From the NCBI GenBank assembly GCA_040757715.1, contig JBFLWS010000012.1, positions 1 through 64,000 of the forward strand: a DNA stretch of 64,000 nucleotides, in the 5' to 3' direction. The position numbers and the translations under genes were made by a program. Positions 39,948 through 48,080 of this stretch are shown piece by piece. The notes under the pieces are model-generated. The model saw only the letters and a program-made list of their open reading frames with translations. It searched no databases and was not told the DNA's origin. The stretch's first letter is position 1, and each line of letters opens with the position of its first letter. This DNA is from CAIMFV01 sp040757715. GTDB taxonomy: Bacteria > Pseudomonadota > Alphaproteobacteria > Caulobacterales > Caulobacteraceae.

Positions 39948-41447
39948 ATGACTATCGAGCCTGCAGCCGAGGGGCTGGCGGGGGCGCTCGGCCCTGGCCT
40001 TGATCCCGGCGACGAGATCGCGCCGAAAATAGCCGGGGCGCGAACGCCATTCGGCGCCTGGAAGCTGAGCCGCGCGGCCTGGGCCTGGGCCCTCTACGAA
40101 GGCGGGCGCGACCCCTATGTGATCCTCATCACCATCTACATTTTCGGGCCCTATTTCGCCAATGTGGCGGTGGGCGATCCGATCCGGGGCCAGGCGCTGC
40201 TGGCGGATATCGGCACCATCTACGGCTTGATCGCTGCGATCACCGGACCGCTGCTCGGCGCGGCGGTGGACCGGCTCGGCCGGCGCAAGCCCCTGCTCCT
40301 GGGCACCAACATCCTGCTGCTGCCGCTCATCGTCGCCCTCTGGTGGGTGAAGCCGGCGGGCCAGGGCGGCATGCCCATCATCACCGCGGCGGTGATCTTC
40401 GGCGCCATCGGCGTGCTGTTCGCCTATAACGAGGTGCTGCACAATTCGCTGCTGGCTCGAGCCGCCACGCCGCAGACGGCTCCACAGACCTCCGGCCTCG
40501 CCTATTCCTTGGCCAACGCCATTTCGGTCTTGTCGCTGACCTTTGTGCTGTGGGCCTTCGCCCTGCCCGGCAAGGTGCATTGGGGCTTTGTGCCGAGCCA
40601 TCCCTTGTTCGGCCTTGATCCGGTGAGCCACCAGCCGGACCGTATCGTCGCGCCCATAGCCGCCGTGCTCATGGCGGTCGGGGCTGTGCCGTTGTTCCTG
40701 TTTACGCCCGATGCGCCGGCCACGGGGGCGAAGGCGAGCGAGGCGTTTCGCCATGCGCTTTCCAGTCTCGCCGCCACGCTGCGATCGCTGAAGGGCCACC
40801 GCGACGCCGCCATCTATCTTGGCGCGCGCATGCTCTACACCGACGCCAAGACGGCGCTTCTCTTGTTCGGGGGCGTCTATGCGGCAGGAGTGATGCACTG
40901 GGGCGTGCTGGAGATGCTCGCCTACGGCATCTTGCTGAGCGTCTTTGCCGTGTTCGGCGGCTTCGCGGGCGCCTGGCTCGACCAGCGGGTCGGCCCCAAA
41001 CTCGCGATCCAGATCGAGGTCATGGGCTCCTTCGCCTGTCTCGCCGCCACCATGGGCATGCGACGCGATCAGATTCTCTACGTGCTGCCCTACGCTCCGG
41101 CCGCCCACGCGCCCCTGTGGAACGGCCCCATGTTCCAGACCCTGCCGGAGGTGCTGTATCTGACCATCGGCTTCGGCACGGCCATCTTCGTCACCGCCGC
41201 CTATGGCTCCAGCCGCACCTTCCTCACCCGCCTCGCGCCGCCGGACCAGTCGGCGGCCTTCTTCGGCCTCTACGCCCTCTCGGGGGCGGTGACCATGTGG
41301 CTGGGCTCGTTGCTGGTGCGCCTGTTCACCGAAGGCTTTCACAGCCAGCAGGCGGGCTTCCTTCCCATCGCCGGACTGCTCCTGCTGGGCTTTGTCGGCA
41401 TGGGGTTCGTGCGCGATCCGAGCCGGATGCGTCGCCCTGCGGATTAG
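39948..41447 (+). CDS. MFS transporter (UMF1/Atg22-like)
   Basis: A 499-residue membrane protein with about 12 helices. It resembles the UMF1 (vacuole effluxer Atg22-like) branch of the major facilitator superfamily: WAWALYEGGRDPYVILITIY in helix 1 and DRLGRRKPLLLG in the loop between helices 2 and 3. The substrate is unknown. The ATG at 39948 sits six bases after GGGAGGAG, a strong site that fixes the start. Its stop overlaps by four bases the stop of the convergent pseudopilin gene. Confidence 0.87.
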   Translation: MTIEPAAEGLAGALGPGLDPGDEIAPKIAGARTPFGAWKLSRAAWAWALYEGGRDPYVILITIYIFGPYFANVAVGDPIRGQALLADIGTIYGLIAAITGPLLGAAVDRLGRRKPLLLGTNILLLPLIVALWWVKPAGQGGMPIITAAVIFGAIGVLFAYNEVLHNSLLARAATPQTAPQTSGLAYSLANAISVLSLTFVLWAFALPGKVHWGFVPSHPLFGLDPVSHQPDRIVAPIAAVLMAVGAVPLFLFTPDAPATGAKASEAFRHALSSLAATLRSLKGHRDAAIYLGARMLYTDAKTALLLFGGVYAAGVMHWGVLEMLAYGILLSVFAVFGGFAGAWLDQRVGPKLAIQIEVMGSFACLAATMGMRRDQILYVLPYAPAAHAPLWNGPMFQTLPEVLYLTIGFGTAIFVTAAYGSSRTFLTRLAPPDQSAAFFGLYALSGAVTMWLGSLLVRLFTEGFHSQQAGFLPIAGLLLLGFVGMGFVRDPSRMRRPAD

Positions 41448-42004
41448 GGAGAAACGCGCGTGACCTTCGCCGACAGACGGGGGCGGAAATAGAAGGTCTC
41501 GTTGAACTGCAGACCGTTGGGCAGCACCACCGAAATCGGCGAGGTGTAGTGGTAATGCACGTCGGCGATGATGGCGTTGTCGCCGCTGTTGGCGATGAGG
41601 CCGGTGGGAAGCCCGGTGATGGTGGCCCCGACGGTGTTGGCGGTGAGACCGCCATAGCCGTCGCTCCAGTCCACAATGGCCTGGGCGCTGGCGTTGCCGG
41701 TGACGCTGGTCAGGCGCATCTGCAACGGCGAGGTGGCCAAGGGCTGCATAATCACGGCGCCCGCCGCGAAGATATTGGCGACATCGGTGTCGTGCAGGGT
41801 CTGGGCCTGAGCGGCGAGGTCGCCGATGGAAGCCGCCACCGAGGTGGCGCGGCGCTGCGCCATGAAGCCTTGCCCCAACTCGCCAAGCCCGAAGAACATC
41901 AGCATCAGCACCGGCGCGATGAGGGCGAACTCCAGCGCCGAAACGCCGCGGCGATCGCGCCAAAGCACGGTCCAGATTCTGCGTCGGGCGGAGCGCTGCG
42001 CCAT
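41444..42004 (-). CDS. TadE-like pseudopilin
   Basis: A 186-residue protein with a short basic leader and a prepilin-type site RRG-VSALEFALIAPVLML, with the Gly and the +5 Glu that prepilin peptidase requires, then one membrane helix and a Thr/Ala/Ser-rich extracellular domain. This is the TadE/TadF pattern: minor pilins processed by the dedicated Tad peptidase (CpaA/TadV) and needed for Flp pilus assembly. It lies one base after the other TadE-like gene, so they form an operon beside the cpa locus. Confidence 0.85.
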   Translation of the reverse strand: MAQRSARRRIWTVLWRDRRGVSALEFALIAPVLMLMFFGLGELGQGFMAQRRATSVAASIGDLAAQAQTLHDTDVANIFAAGAVIMQPLATSPLQMRLTSVTGNASAQAIVDWSDGYGGLTANTVGATITGLPTGLIANSGDNAIIADVHYHYTSPISVVLPNGLQFNETFYFRPRLSAKVTRVSP

Positions 42005-42005
42005 G

Positions 42006-42557
42006 TCAGCTATAGGGCTCGTTGCGGAAGGCCGCTGAAGACGTCAGCAGGGTCGCGCCGTTGTTGAGAAGGTGGAGGCCCTGGTTGAGAAAGGGCGTGA
42101 GGGGCGTCCATTGGTAATAGGCGGTGACCAGCACGATGTCCCCGGCGTTGCCGGTGTTGAAGGTCAGGTTGGCGTTGGAGAACTGCCCATTGGTCACGGG
42201 ATTGGGGCTCGAGGCGCTGGAGAAGCTCGTGAAGACCTGCACATTGACCGACAAATTCGAGCTGCAGTTGGTCCCCGCCCAGCTCATGTTGCTGCAAATA
42301 GACGAGGCGAAGGTGGCGGCGGTGGCGCCGCCCGCCTTCTGAAGTTGGCCGGTGCGGATGGTGCGCGCAGTCTGGGCGGTGGCGGAATCGAGGCTCACCT
42401 GCGCCAGATAGATGAAGCCGAGATCGAACACGCACATCAGCATGAAGATGAACGGCGTGGCGATGAGGGCGAACTCCAGAGCCGTGGCGCCGCGCTGGTC
42501 GCGACGAAAGCCGCGGCGCTTTTTGCTGGGCGGCGATGACGGTCGACGGCGCAGCAT
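42006..42557 (-). CDS. TadE-like pseudopilin
   Basis: A 183-residue TadE-family protein. A 22-residue basic leader (RRRPSSPPSKKRRGFRRD) precedes the prepilin-type site QRG-ATALEFALIATPFIF and one membrane helix; the exported domain has two cysteines (ICSNMSW, TNCSSN). It is the second member of a minus-strand trio with a secretin-N-domain protein upstream and another TadE-like protein downstream. Its expected partner is the Flp pilus assembled by the plus-strand cpa/tad genes; localisation to the inner membrane with a periplasmic domain is inferred. Confidence 0.88.
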   Translation of the reverse strand: MLRRRPSSPPSKKRRGFRRDQRGATALEFALIATPFIFMLMCVFDLGFIYLAQVSLDSATAQTARTIRTGQLQKAGGATAATFASSICSNMSWAGTNCSSNLSVNVQVFTSFSSASSPNPVTNGQFSNANLTFNTGNAGDIVLVTAYYQWTPLTPFLNQGLHLLNNGATLLTSSAAFRNEPYS

Positions 42558-42564
42558 GAGATTC

Positions 42565-43065
42565 CTAGCCGCCAGGCGTGACCAGGCCCGGGGCGGCCGC
42601 CGCCGCGGCCGAAAGCGCAGCGGCCGCTCCAGCGCCGAGGTTGGGCATGCCGCCGCCGCTCGTGCCGCCGCCGGAGCCGCCGCTCATGGAGGTCGGGGCG
42701 CCGTTGCGCACCACGGCCTGGCAATTGGGCGCGCAGGCCATGTCCGTGCGCGCGCCGCCGCGATAGACGGTCACCCGCCCGACATTGGCCGATCCCACCA
42801 CCACATCGCCCTGATAGAGCGTGCGGCCATAGGCGTCCAAGACGATCACGTCGGTCTGCCCGAAGCTCTTGCCGATGACATAGAGCGTATGGCTGTCCAC
42901 CACGGTGACATCGGCCACCGAGGGATTGCCCACCACCACCGACTGCACGGCGCCGCCGATGGGTAAGCGTTGCGAGTGGTCGATGGAGATGACCAGCGTC
43001 TCCGCGTGAGCTGACGCGGCGAGGCCAAAAGCGAGGCCAGCGATGAGGAAGGCGGGTACGCGCAT
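42565..43065 (-). CDS. Secretin N-domain-like pilus assembly protein
   Basis: A 166-residue exported protein. After a signal peptide (VPAFLIAGLAFGLAASAHA) comes a domain matching the N-terminal part of CpaC/RcpA secretins (ISIDHSQRLPIGGAVQSVVV; GNPSVADVTVVDSHTLYVIG; KSFGQTDVIVLDAYG). No secretin channel domain follows; instead there is a Gly/Ser/Ala-rich tail. It might dock to or guide the CpaC secretin in the periplasm. First gene of the TadE operon, divergent from the pilins. Confidence 0.82.
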   Translation of the reverse strand: MRVPAFLIAGLAFGLAASAHAETLVISIDHSQRLPIGGAVQSVVVGNPSVADVTVVDSHTLYVIGKSFGQTDVIVLDAYGRTLYQGDVVVGSANVGRVTVYRGGARTDMACAPNCQAVVRNGAPTSMSGGSGGGTSGGGMPNLGAGAAAALSAAAAAAPGLVTPGG

Positions 43066-43390
43066 GTCGGCGATGCCTTGATCTTATGAGAGTGGCGCCG
43101 GAAGGAACCGGCCTTGCGATGCTCGCGCCATTTGGTGAACAAACCCTTCAAGGCGCCGGGACGAAGTCGCATTTCAGTCAGAGATGGTGTTGCGCGAATT
43201 AAGTAATAGAAAAACTTAATTAGCAACCATTAACTATATGACGGGATTAATATCAAATAAACCACAATAAAAATTCGAACATGGCTTCCCGTTCATCAGC
43301 AATTAACTGCGCCGGGCCAAAGTGTTCGTGTGTTTAGGGGGTTCAGCGAGCGGATTGCTCCAGCCCCGCTCGCGACCAAAGGAGATCAGC
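43066..43390. promoter_or_regulatory. AT-rich divergent control region of the pilin genes
   Basis: This 325-base gap between the secretin-N gene and pilA1 is far more AT-rich than its surroundings from about 43195 to 43310. Five TTAA half-sites are present (starts 43199, 43216, 43230, 43247, 43303), two followed by C. One pair comes close to a CtrA box: TTAA-TATCAAA-TAAA from 43247. In Caulobacter pilA needs CtrA, so control by CtrA is plausible, but no exact TTAA-N7-TTAA is present and no -10 element is certain. Confidence 0.45.
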
Positions 43391-43555
43391 ATGTCCAAGT
43401 TTGTCACCCGTTTCGTGAAGGACGAGTCCGGCGCCACCGCTATTGAATATGGCCTGATCGCCGCCCTCATCGCCGTGGTGGTGATCGGTGCGGTGACCGC
43501 CGTCGGCACCAACCTGAGCGGCAAGTTCAACAACATCGCCAACGCCGCGAAGTAA
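43391..43555 (+). CDS. pilA: Flp/Fap-type IVb pilin (PilA, copy 1)
   Basis: A 54-residue pilin. The leader MSKFVTRFVKDESG is cut before ATAIEYGLIAALIAVVVIG, the Flp signature with +5 Glu and Tyr; the mature protein would be about 40 residues and almost all helix. It ends with FNNIANAAK, shared with the next two genes. GGAGATC lies six bases upstream of the ATG. Its nearness to the control region and a downstream hairpin suggest it is the major pilin. It is processed by CpaA and polymerised by CpaF/TadB/TadC. Confidence 0.95.
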   Translation: MSKFVTRFVKDESGATAIEYGLIAALIAVVVIGAVTAVGTNLSGKFNNIANAAK

Positions 43556-43562
43556 TTCGGCG

Positions 43563-43585
43563 GAGGCCGAATATGCATCGGCCTC
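43563..43585 (+). terminator. Hairpin after the first pilin gene
   Basis: GAGGCCGA (43563-43570) pairs perfectly with TCGGCCTC (43578-43585) around seven bases. No T-run follows, so it may stabilise or partly terminate the pilA1 transcript rather than end it fully. It could account for higher expression of the first pilin than of the following genes. Confidence 0.5.
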
Positions 43586-43722
43586 AAAGTGGTTCTAGTA
43601 GTGTGATGCGTAAGTAGAAGAGCGCCCAAAGACCGAGTGATGGGTCTTGAGAGTTTAGACTTGGCGGCCGCGGCGTAATTGCGTCGCGGCCGTTTGCTTG
43701 AGACGACCCAGAGGAAGAGACG

Positions 43723-43890
43723 ATGACGGCCTCGCTGTTGCGGCGCTTTTGGCGAGATGAAAACGGCGCCACCGCCATCGAGTACGGCTTGATCGCCGCG
43801 CTTATCGCCGTGGTGGTGATCGGATCGGTGACGGCGGTGGGAACCAATCTGAAGGGTAAGTTCAACAACATCGCCAATGTCGCGAAATAG
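43723..43890 (+). CDS. Flp-type IVb pilin (copy 2)
   Basis: A 55-residue paralogue of the first pilin: leader MTASLLRRFWRDENG, cut before ATAIEYGLIAALIAVVVIG, then SVTAVGTNLKGKFNNIANVAK. The mature part differs from copy 1 at only a few positions (Ser for Ala, Lys for Ser, Val for Ala), but the leader is different. GAGGAAG precedes the ATG. It is 167 bases after copy 1. Confidence 0.92.
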   Translation: MTASLLRRFWRDENGATAIEYGLIAALIAVVVIGSVTAVGTNLKGKFNNIANVAK

Positions 43891-43922
43891 CGGGCCGGTC
43901 AGGTGCGGAGTGGAGAGAATTG

Positions 43923-44087
43923 ATGCGCCGATTCCTCAATAGACTCCTCGGCGACGCCAGCGGCGCGACCGCCATCGAATATGGCCTCATCGCCGGGCTC
44001 GTCGCTCTCGTGGTGGTGGCCGCGGCGACCCAGCTGTTCACCAAGAGCGGCATGACCTTCAACAACATCGCCAACGCGGTGAAATAG
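43923..44087 (+). CDS. Flp-type IVb pilin (copy 3, divergent)
   Basis: A 54-residue third pilin: leader MRRFLNRLLGDASG, cut before ATAIEYGLIAGLVALVVVA. It is more divergent in the second half (AATQLFTKSGMTFNNIANAVK), with a Gly at helix position 11 and a TKSG turn. The site for prepilin peptidase is intact. It starts 32 bases after copy 2 and precedes cpaA by 79 bases. It could be a minor or alternative pilin. Confidence 0.9.
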   Translation: MRRFLNRLLGDASGATAIEYGLIAGLVALVVVAAATQLFTKSGMTFNNIANAVK

Positions 44088-44166
44088 GCCGCGCTGCGCA
44101 ACACAATCTTCAGCATGCGGCGATTAGGTTTCGCCGATCCAGCATGGAATTGTGGTGGCGGCTCAG

Positions 44167-44685
44167 ATGTCGGCGACGATCGCGCTTCTCGCGCTCTTGG
44201 TGTTTCCTGCCGTGGTGATCGCAGCGGCGGTGCGCGACGCAACCTCCTACACCATCCCCAATTGGATGAGCGGGCTTGCCGCCCTTTGCTTCTTTCCGGC
44301 GGCGTTCATCATGCATTTGACCTTGGCGCAGTGGGGCGTCGCCCTCGGCGTCGGTCTGGCGGCCTTGGCGGCCGGGATCGTCATGTTCGCCCTCGGCTGG
44401 ATCGGCGGCGGGGACGCCAAGCTGTTCGCCGCGTGCGGCCTTTGGCTCGGCTGGCCGGCGTTTCTACCCTTTCTGCTGTGGACAGCCCTCGCAGGCGGTG
44501 TGCTGGCGACCGGTCTCCTGGTGGCGCGAAAAGGCGCGCGCGCCTGGCCGGTGGCGGGTCCTCAATGGCTGGTGCGGCTATTGTCCCCGGAAGCCGCCGT
44601 GCCCTATGGCGTGGCCATCGCCGTGGGCGCCCTGGCGAGCTTCCCCGAAAGCGTGCTGATGCTCTCCCGCGGCGCCGGCGTCTGA
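44167..44685 (+). CDS. cpaA: Prepilin peptidase CpaA (TadV)
   Basis: A 172-residue A24-family aspartic membrane peptidase with about five or six helices. The two active aspartates are in AAAVRDATSYTIPNW and in the GxGD-type motif GGGDAKLFAACG. It lacks the N-methylase domain of PilD, as Tad peptidases do. It cleaves the Flp pilins and probably the TadE-like proteins. The ATG at 44167 was preferred over GTG 44152 on homology and on the GGTGGCGG site. It sits between the pilins and cpaB, the Caulobacter order. Confidence 0.92.
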   Translation: MSATIALLALLVFPAVVIAAAVRDATSYTIPNWMSGLAALCFFPAAFIMHLTLAQWGVALGVGLAALAAGIVMFALGWIGGGDAKLFAACGLWLGWPAFLPFLLWTALAGGVLATGLLVARKGARAWPVAGPQWLVRLLSPEAAVPYGVAIAVGALASFPESVLMLSRGAGV

Positions 44686-44709
44686 GCACCTTTTACGCGT
44701 CGCAGCGAC

Positions 44710-44726
44710 CTGAATCTTCAATTCAG
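44710..44726. promoter_or_regulatory. 17-bp dyad upstream of cpaB
   Basis: CTGAAT-CTTCA-ATTCAG is a perfect 6-bp dyad in the 151-base gap before cpaB. It contains GAATC, a CcrM-type GANTC site, and is followed by a TTAAC at 44752-44756. It may be an operator or a weak terminator for cpaA; neither is shown. Confidence 0.3.
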
Positions 44727-44836
44727 TAAACAGGTTTAGCTCGGCGTTAACTTGAACCTCGTCATGCTGACGCAGAACGCGAACTGCGGCCAATACCGTA
44801 GTCGCGTCGAGTTTTCGATCGTGGGAAAGGCTCGCC

Positions 44837-45739
44837 ATGGGCCCCAAGCGCCTCATCATACTGGCCATCGCGCTCGTCGCTGCGGTGGGCGCCGCCCTGC
44901 TCGTGCGCATGCTGGGCGGCGGCGATCATAATTCGCAGGCCGCGACAGTGGGCGCGCCGCGAGCGATTCAGCCCTCGCAGATCAAGGTGCTGGTGGCGGC
45001 GCGCGACCTCGCCGTCGGCGATCGGCTCAACGACAGCGATCTCGCCTGGCAGCCCTGGCCTGCGGACGGCCTCAACCCCGCCTTCGTCACCGGCGGTGCC
45101 GCGCCTCCGGACGCCGCCGGCAAGGCCGCGACCGGCGACAAGGTGGCGGCCCTCGCCGCCAACGCCGCCGACAAGGCCAAGAGCGCCATGTCGGGCATGA
45201 ATACGGGCCCCAGCGCCATGTTCATCGGCGCCGTGGTGCGCGAGACGGTGTCGAAGGGCGAGCCCCTGACGGAGAAAAAGGTGGTGCGCGCCGGCGCTTC
45301 GGGCGTCATGGCCGTGCGCCTTGAGCCTGGCATGCGGGCCATGGCCGTGCCCCTCTCGGCCGAAAGCTCGGCTGGCGGCTTCATCCTGCCCGGCGATCAT
45401 GTGGACGTGGTGCAGACCCGAAAGATCGAGGGCCCCCAGGTGGTGTCCTCCACCGTGATGAAGAACGTGCGCGTGCTGGCGGTGGACCAGAACGCCGGCC
45501 GCATGGACAAGATCGCCACCCTTGGCGCCACGGCGACCCTGGAAGTGGCCCCTGAGCAGGCTGAAGCCCTGGTGCTGGCCCGTGCTCAAGGGGAGCTGAC
45601 CCTGGTGCTGCGCTCCTACGCCGACGCCGCCGGCCCTACGGTGGAAGGCCGGATCAAGCGCGCCCAGGACCTGATCACGCCGCAGGTGGTGCACGTCTTC
45701 CGCGGTGGGGCGGCGGCTGATGTAAGGGTGGCGCGATGA
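44837..45739 (+). CDS. cpaB: Flp pilus assembly protein CpaB (RcpC)
   Basis: A 300-residue protein with one N-terminal membrane helix (RLIILAIALVAAVGAALLVR) and a SAF domain (IKVLVAARDLAVGDRLNDSD, then LEPGMRAMAVPLSAESSAGG and ILPGDHVDVVQTR). CpaB/RcpC is a periplasmic part of the Tad machine that acts with the secretin. An Ala/Lys-rich insertion of about 50 residues (PPDAAGKAATGDKVAALAAN) splits the SAF region. The stop overlaps cpaC by four bases. Confidence 0.93.
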   Translation: MGPKRLIILAIALVAAVGAALLVRMLGGGDHNSQAATVGAPRAIQPSQIKVLVAARDLAVGDRLNDSDLAWQPWPADGLNPAFVTGGAAPPDAAGKAATGDKVAALAANAADKAKSAMSGMNTGPSAMFIGAVVRETVSKGEPLTEKKVVRAGASGVMAVRLEPGMRAMAVPLSAESSAGGFILPGDHVDVVQTRKIEGPQVVSSTVMKNVRVLAVDQNAGRMDKIATLGATATLEVAPEQAEALVLARAQGELTLVLRSYADAAGPTVEGRIKRAQDLITPQVVHVFRGGAAADVRVAR

Positions 45740-47397
45740 TCGGCGGCGCAGCCAAGCTCCCGCGCGCGCTTCTTGCGATCGCCGCGCTCTGCCTCGCCGC
45801 CCATGGCGCGACCGCCGCCGACTATGCAAGTCTCGCTGGCAAGCCCACCAAGGGCCGCGAAGCCCAGAGCCGCAGCAAGGTCCCCACTCAGGCGCAGCCC
45901 GCCCCGGTGATCGAAGCGCCGCCCACGGGCGGGACGGTGAAGGTGGATATCGGCGGGGCTGCGACCCGAGTGCTCAGCTTGCCGCGGGGCAAGTCGGCGG
46001 TGATCGAGCTGCCGGTGGATGCCCGCGACGTGCTGGTTTCGGACCCCAAGGTGGCCGAGGCCGTGCTCTCCACGCCCCGAAAGATCTTCATCCTGGGACA
46101 GGGCGCCGGAACCACCGATGCGGTGTTCTTCGACAGCGCTGGACGCCAGCTGCTGCGCCTCGACATTCGCGTCAGCCAGGACGTGGCGGCCCTCGCCGAC
46201 GTGGTGAACCGGGTCATCCCCGGCGCGGCGGTGAAGGTCGAGGCGGTGAACGACAACATCGTGCTCTCGGGCCAGGTGGCCAATGCGAGCGATGCTGACA
46301 AGGTGGTGCGTCTCGCTCAGGGATATGTGGCCAAGCCTGAGCTCGTTCTGAACATGCTGTCCATCGCCGGGCGCGATCAGGTGATGCTGAAGGTGCGCAT
46401 CGTCGAGGTGAACCGCTCGGTGATCAAGCAGCTGGGCTTCAATCTGAACGAGGTGCTCGGTCAGGTGGGCGCCAATCAGTGGCTCGCCGGCATCACCCCG
46501 ACCTACAGCGTCAACGGCTCGCTGCTGGGCGGGGTCACGGGCGGCTATCAGATCAACACCACCACCCAACCCGAATTGCAGGTGCCCTGCGGCGCTGGCT
46601 TCCCCACGGGCTCGCTCTGCCCAGCGGTGGTGCATGGCCCTACGTCCGGCTATTCCAACTGGAACGCCGCCACGCCCCAGAGCACCGCGGGCTCCACCGG
46701 CGTGAACAAGGCCAGCGCCATGATCCAGGCCTTCGAGCGCGTGGGCCTGATGCGCACTCTGGCCGAACCGAACCTCACCGCCGTTTCGGGCGAGAGCGCC
46801 AAGTTCCTCGCCGGTGGCGAATTCCCGGTGCCTGTCTCCCAGGACAACAACGGGCGCGTCACGGTGGAGTTCAAGCCCTTCGGCGTCGGCCTCGGCTTCA
46901 CGCCGGTGGTGCTGAGCGACGGGCGCATTTCGCTGAAACTGTCCACCGAAGTGTCCGAGCTCTCCAGCGTCGGCGCCTTCACCCTCGCCTCCTCCAACAA
47001 CAGCTCGCTCCTGTCGGTGCCGGCCCTGACCGTGCGCCGCGACGAGACCACGGTGGAGCTGCCCTCCGGCGGGGCGATGATGATCGGCGGGCTCTTGCAG
47101 TCCACCACCAAGCAGACCCTCGACAGCGTCCCGGGCCTGATGCAGCTGCCGGTGCTGGGCGCACTGTTCCGGTCGCGTGATTTCCAGAATAACGAGAGCG
47201 AACTGGTGGTGCTGGTCACCGCCTACATCGTCAAGCCGGTGCGCCCGGATCAGCTGGCGACGCCGGCGGACGGCCTTGTCATCGCCTCCGACCTCGACAC
47301 GAATATCCTCGGCCGGCTGAACAAGAGCCTGGGCAAGGCGCCGAAGGCGGGAGAGACTCAAACCTATCAGGGACCCTATGGCTATGTCGTCGACTGA
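45736..47397 (+). CDS. cpaC: Flp pilus secretin CpaC (RcpA)
   Basis: A 553-residue secretin. After the signal peptide come an N-terminal pilus domain (LSLPRGKSAVIELPVDARDV), a BON-like stretch (LADVVNRVIPGAAVKVEAVN) and the secretin domain with VMLKVRIVEVNRSVIKQLGF and VPGLMQLPVLGALFRSRDFQ. It forms the outer-membrane channel for the Flp pilus. It overlaps cpaB and cpaD at its two ends, so the three are co-translated. Confidence 0.95.
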   Translation: MIGGAAKLPRALLAIAALCLAAHGATAADYASLAGKPTKGREAQSRSKVPTQAQPAPVIEAPPTGGTVKVDIGGAATRVLSLPRGKSAVIELPVDARDVLVSDPKVAEAVLSTPRKIFILGQGAGTTDAVFFDSAGRQLLRLDIRVSQDVAALADVVNRVIPGAAVKVEAVNDNIVLSGQVANASDADKVVRLAQGYVAKPELVLNMLSIAGRDQVMLKVRIVEVNRSVIKQLGFNLNEVLGQVGANQWLAGITPTYSVNGSLLGGVTGGYQINTTTQPELQVPCGAGFPTGSLCPAVVHGPTSGYSNWNAATPQSTAGSTGVNKASAMIQAFERVGLMRTLAEPNLTAVSGESAKFLAGGEFPVPVSQDNNGRVTVEFKPFGVGLGFTPVVLSDGRISLKLSTEVSELSSVGAFTLASSNNSSLLSVPALTVRRDETTVELPSGGAMMIGGLLQSTTKQTLDSVPGLMQLPVLGALFRSRDFQNNESELVVLVTAYIVKPVRPDQLATPADGLVIASDLDTNILGRLNKSLGKAPKAGETQTYQGPYGYVVD

Positions 47398-48079
47398 TCG
47401 CGCAAAATATTGGCGGACAGCGGCTGGCCTGGCCGCCGGGCTCGGGCTCATCAGCGCTTGCGCCGCGCCGCACAAGTCCGACCCCACCGTGGTGGCGCAG
47501 CCGAAGCTGCCCACCGAGCAGTTCAGGCCGGTGGTGGAGACCCATCCAGTGGACCTCGCCCTCGCCGTCCATCCGCAGGGCGCCCTGTCCGAGCATCAGA
47601 AATCGGCCCTCCTGGACTTCGCCCAGCGTTGGCGTGACGCCGGCGGCGATAGCGTCACCGTGCGCAGTCCGGACGACGGCGACGGGAAGCTGATGGGCGC
47701 CAACGCCGTGGCCGCGCTGACCGACGCCGGCGTGCCGATCGGCTCGATCCGACAGTCCACCGGACCGGCTAGTCCGGCTGGCGCCGTCATCGCTCTCAGC
47801 TTCGAAGCGGCGGTGGCGCGCGGGCCGGATTGCGCCGGCCATTGGGACAATATGGCCGCCACAGGCCAGAACAGGGCCTATGCGCACTTCGGCTGCGCCG
47901 ACGCCGCCAATCTCGCCGCCATGGTGGCCGATCCGCACGATCTGACCCGCCCGAAGACCGAGACGCCATACGACGCCACCCGTCGCGAGACGGTGCTCGG
48001 CAAGTATCGCAAGGGGGAGCTCACCTCGTCGCAGAAAGACGATCAGGCCACCGGCGCCATTTCTCAGGCGGTGAAATAA
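47378..48079 (+). CDS. cpaD: Pilus assembly lipoprotein CpaD
   Basis: A 233-residue lipoprotein (lipobox LISAC, Cys at about residue 28). Conserved CpaD segments are ALSEHQKSALLDFAQRW, RGPDCAGHWDNMA and FGCADAANLAAMVADPHDLTR. CpaD is an outer-membrane partner that supports assembly of the CpaC secretin. The start may be ATG 47378 or 47384, both inside the end of cpaC. cpaE begins two bases after the stop. Confidence 0.93.
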   Translation: MAMSSTDRAKYWRTAAGLAAGLGLISACAAPHKSDPTVVAQPKLPTEQFRPVVETHPVDLALAVHPQGALSEHQKSALLDFAQRWRDAGGDSVTVRSPDDGDGKLMGANAVAALTDAGVPIGSIRQSTGPASPAGAVIALSFEAAVARGPDCAGHWDNMAATGQNRAYAHFGCADAANLAAMVADPHDLTRPKTETPYDATRRETVLGKYRKGELTSSQKDDQATGAISQAVK

Positions 48080-48080
48080 G

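Noticed and set aside
43280..43300. Sigma-54 promoter upstream of pilA (TGGCTTCCCGTTCA)
   Set aside because: The -12 GC is missing at the needed spacing, so it does not fit the consensus.
43195..43310. A canonical CtrA box in the pilin control region
   Set aside because: Five TTAA half-sites are present, but no two are 11 bases apart as TTAA-N7-TTAA needs; the nearest match has one mismatch. Reported only as a candidate control region.
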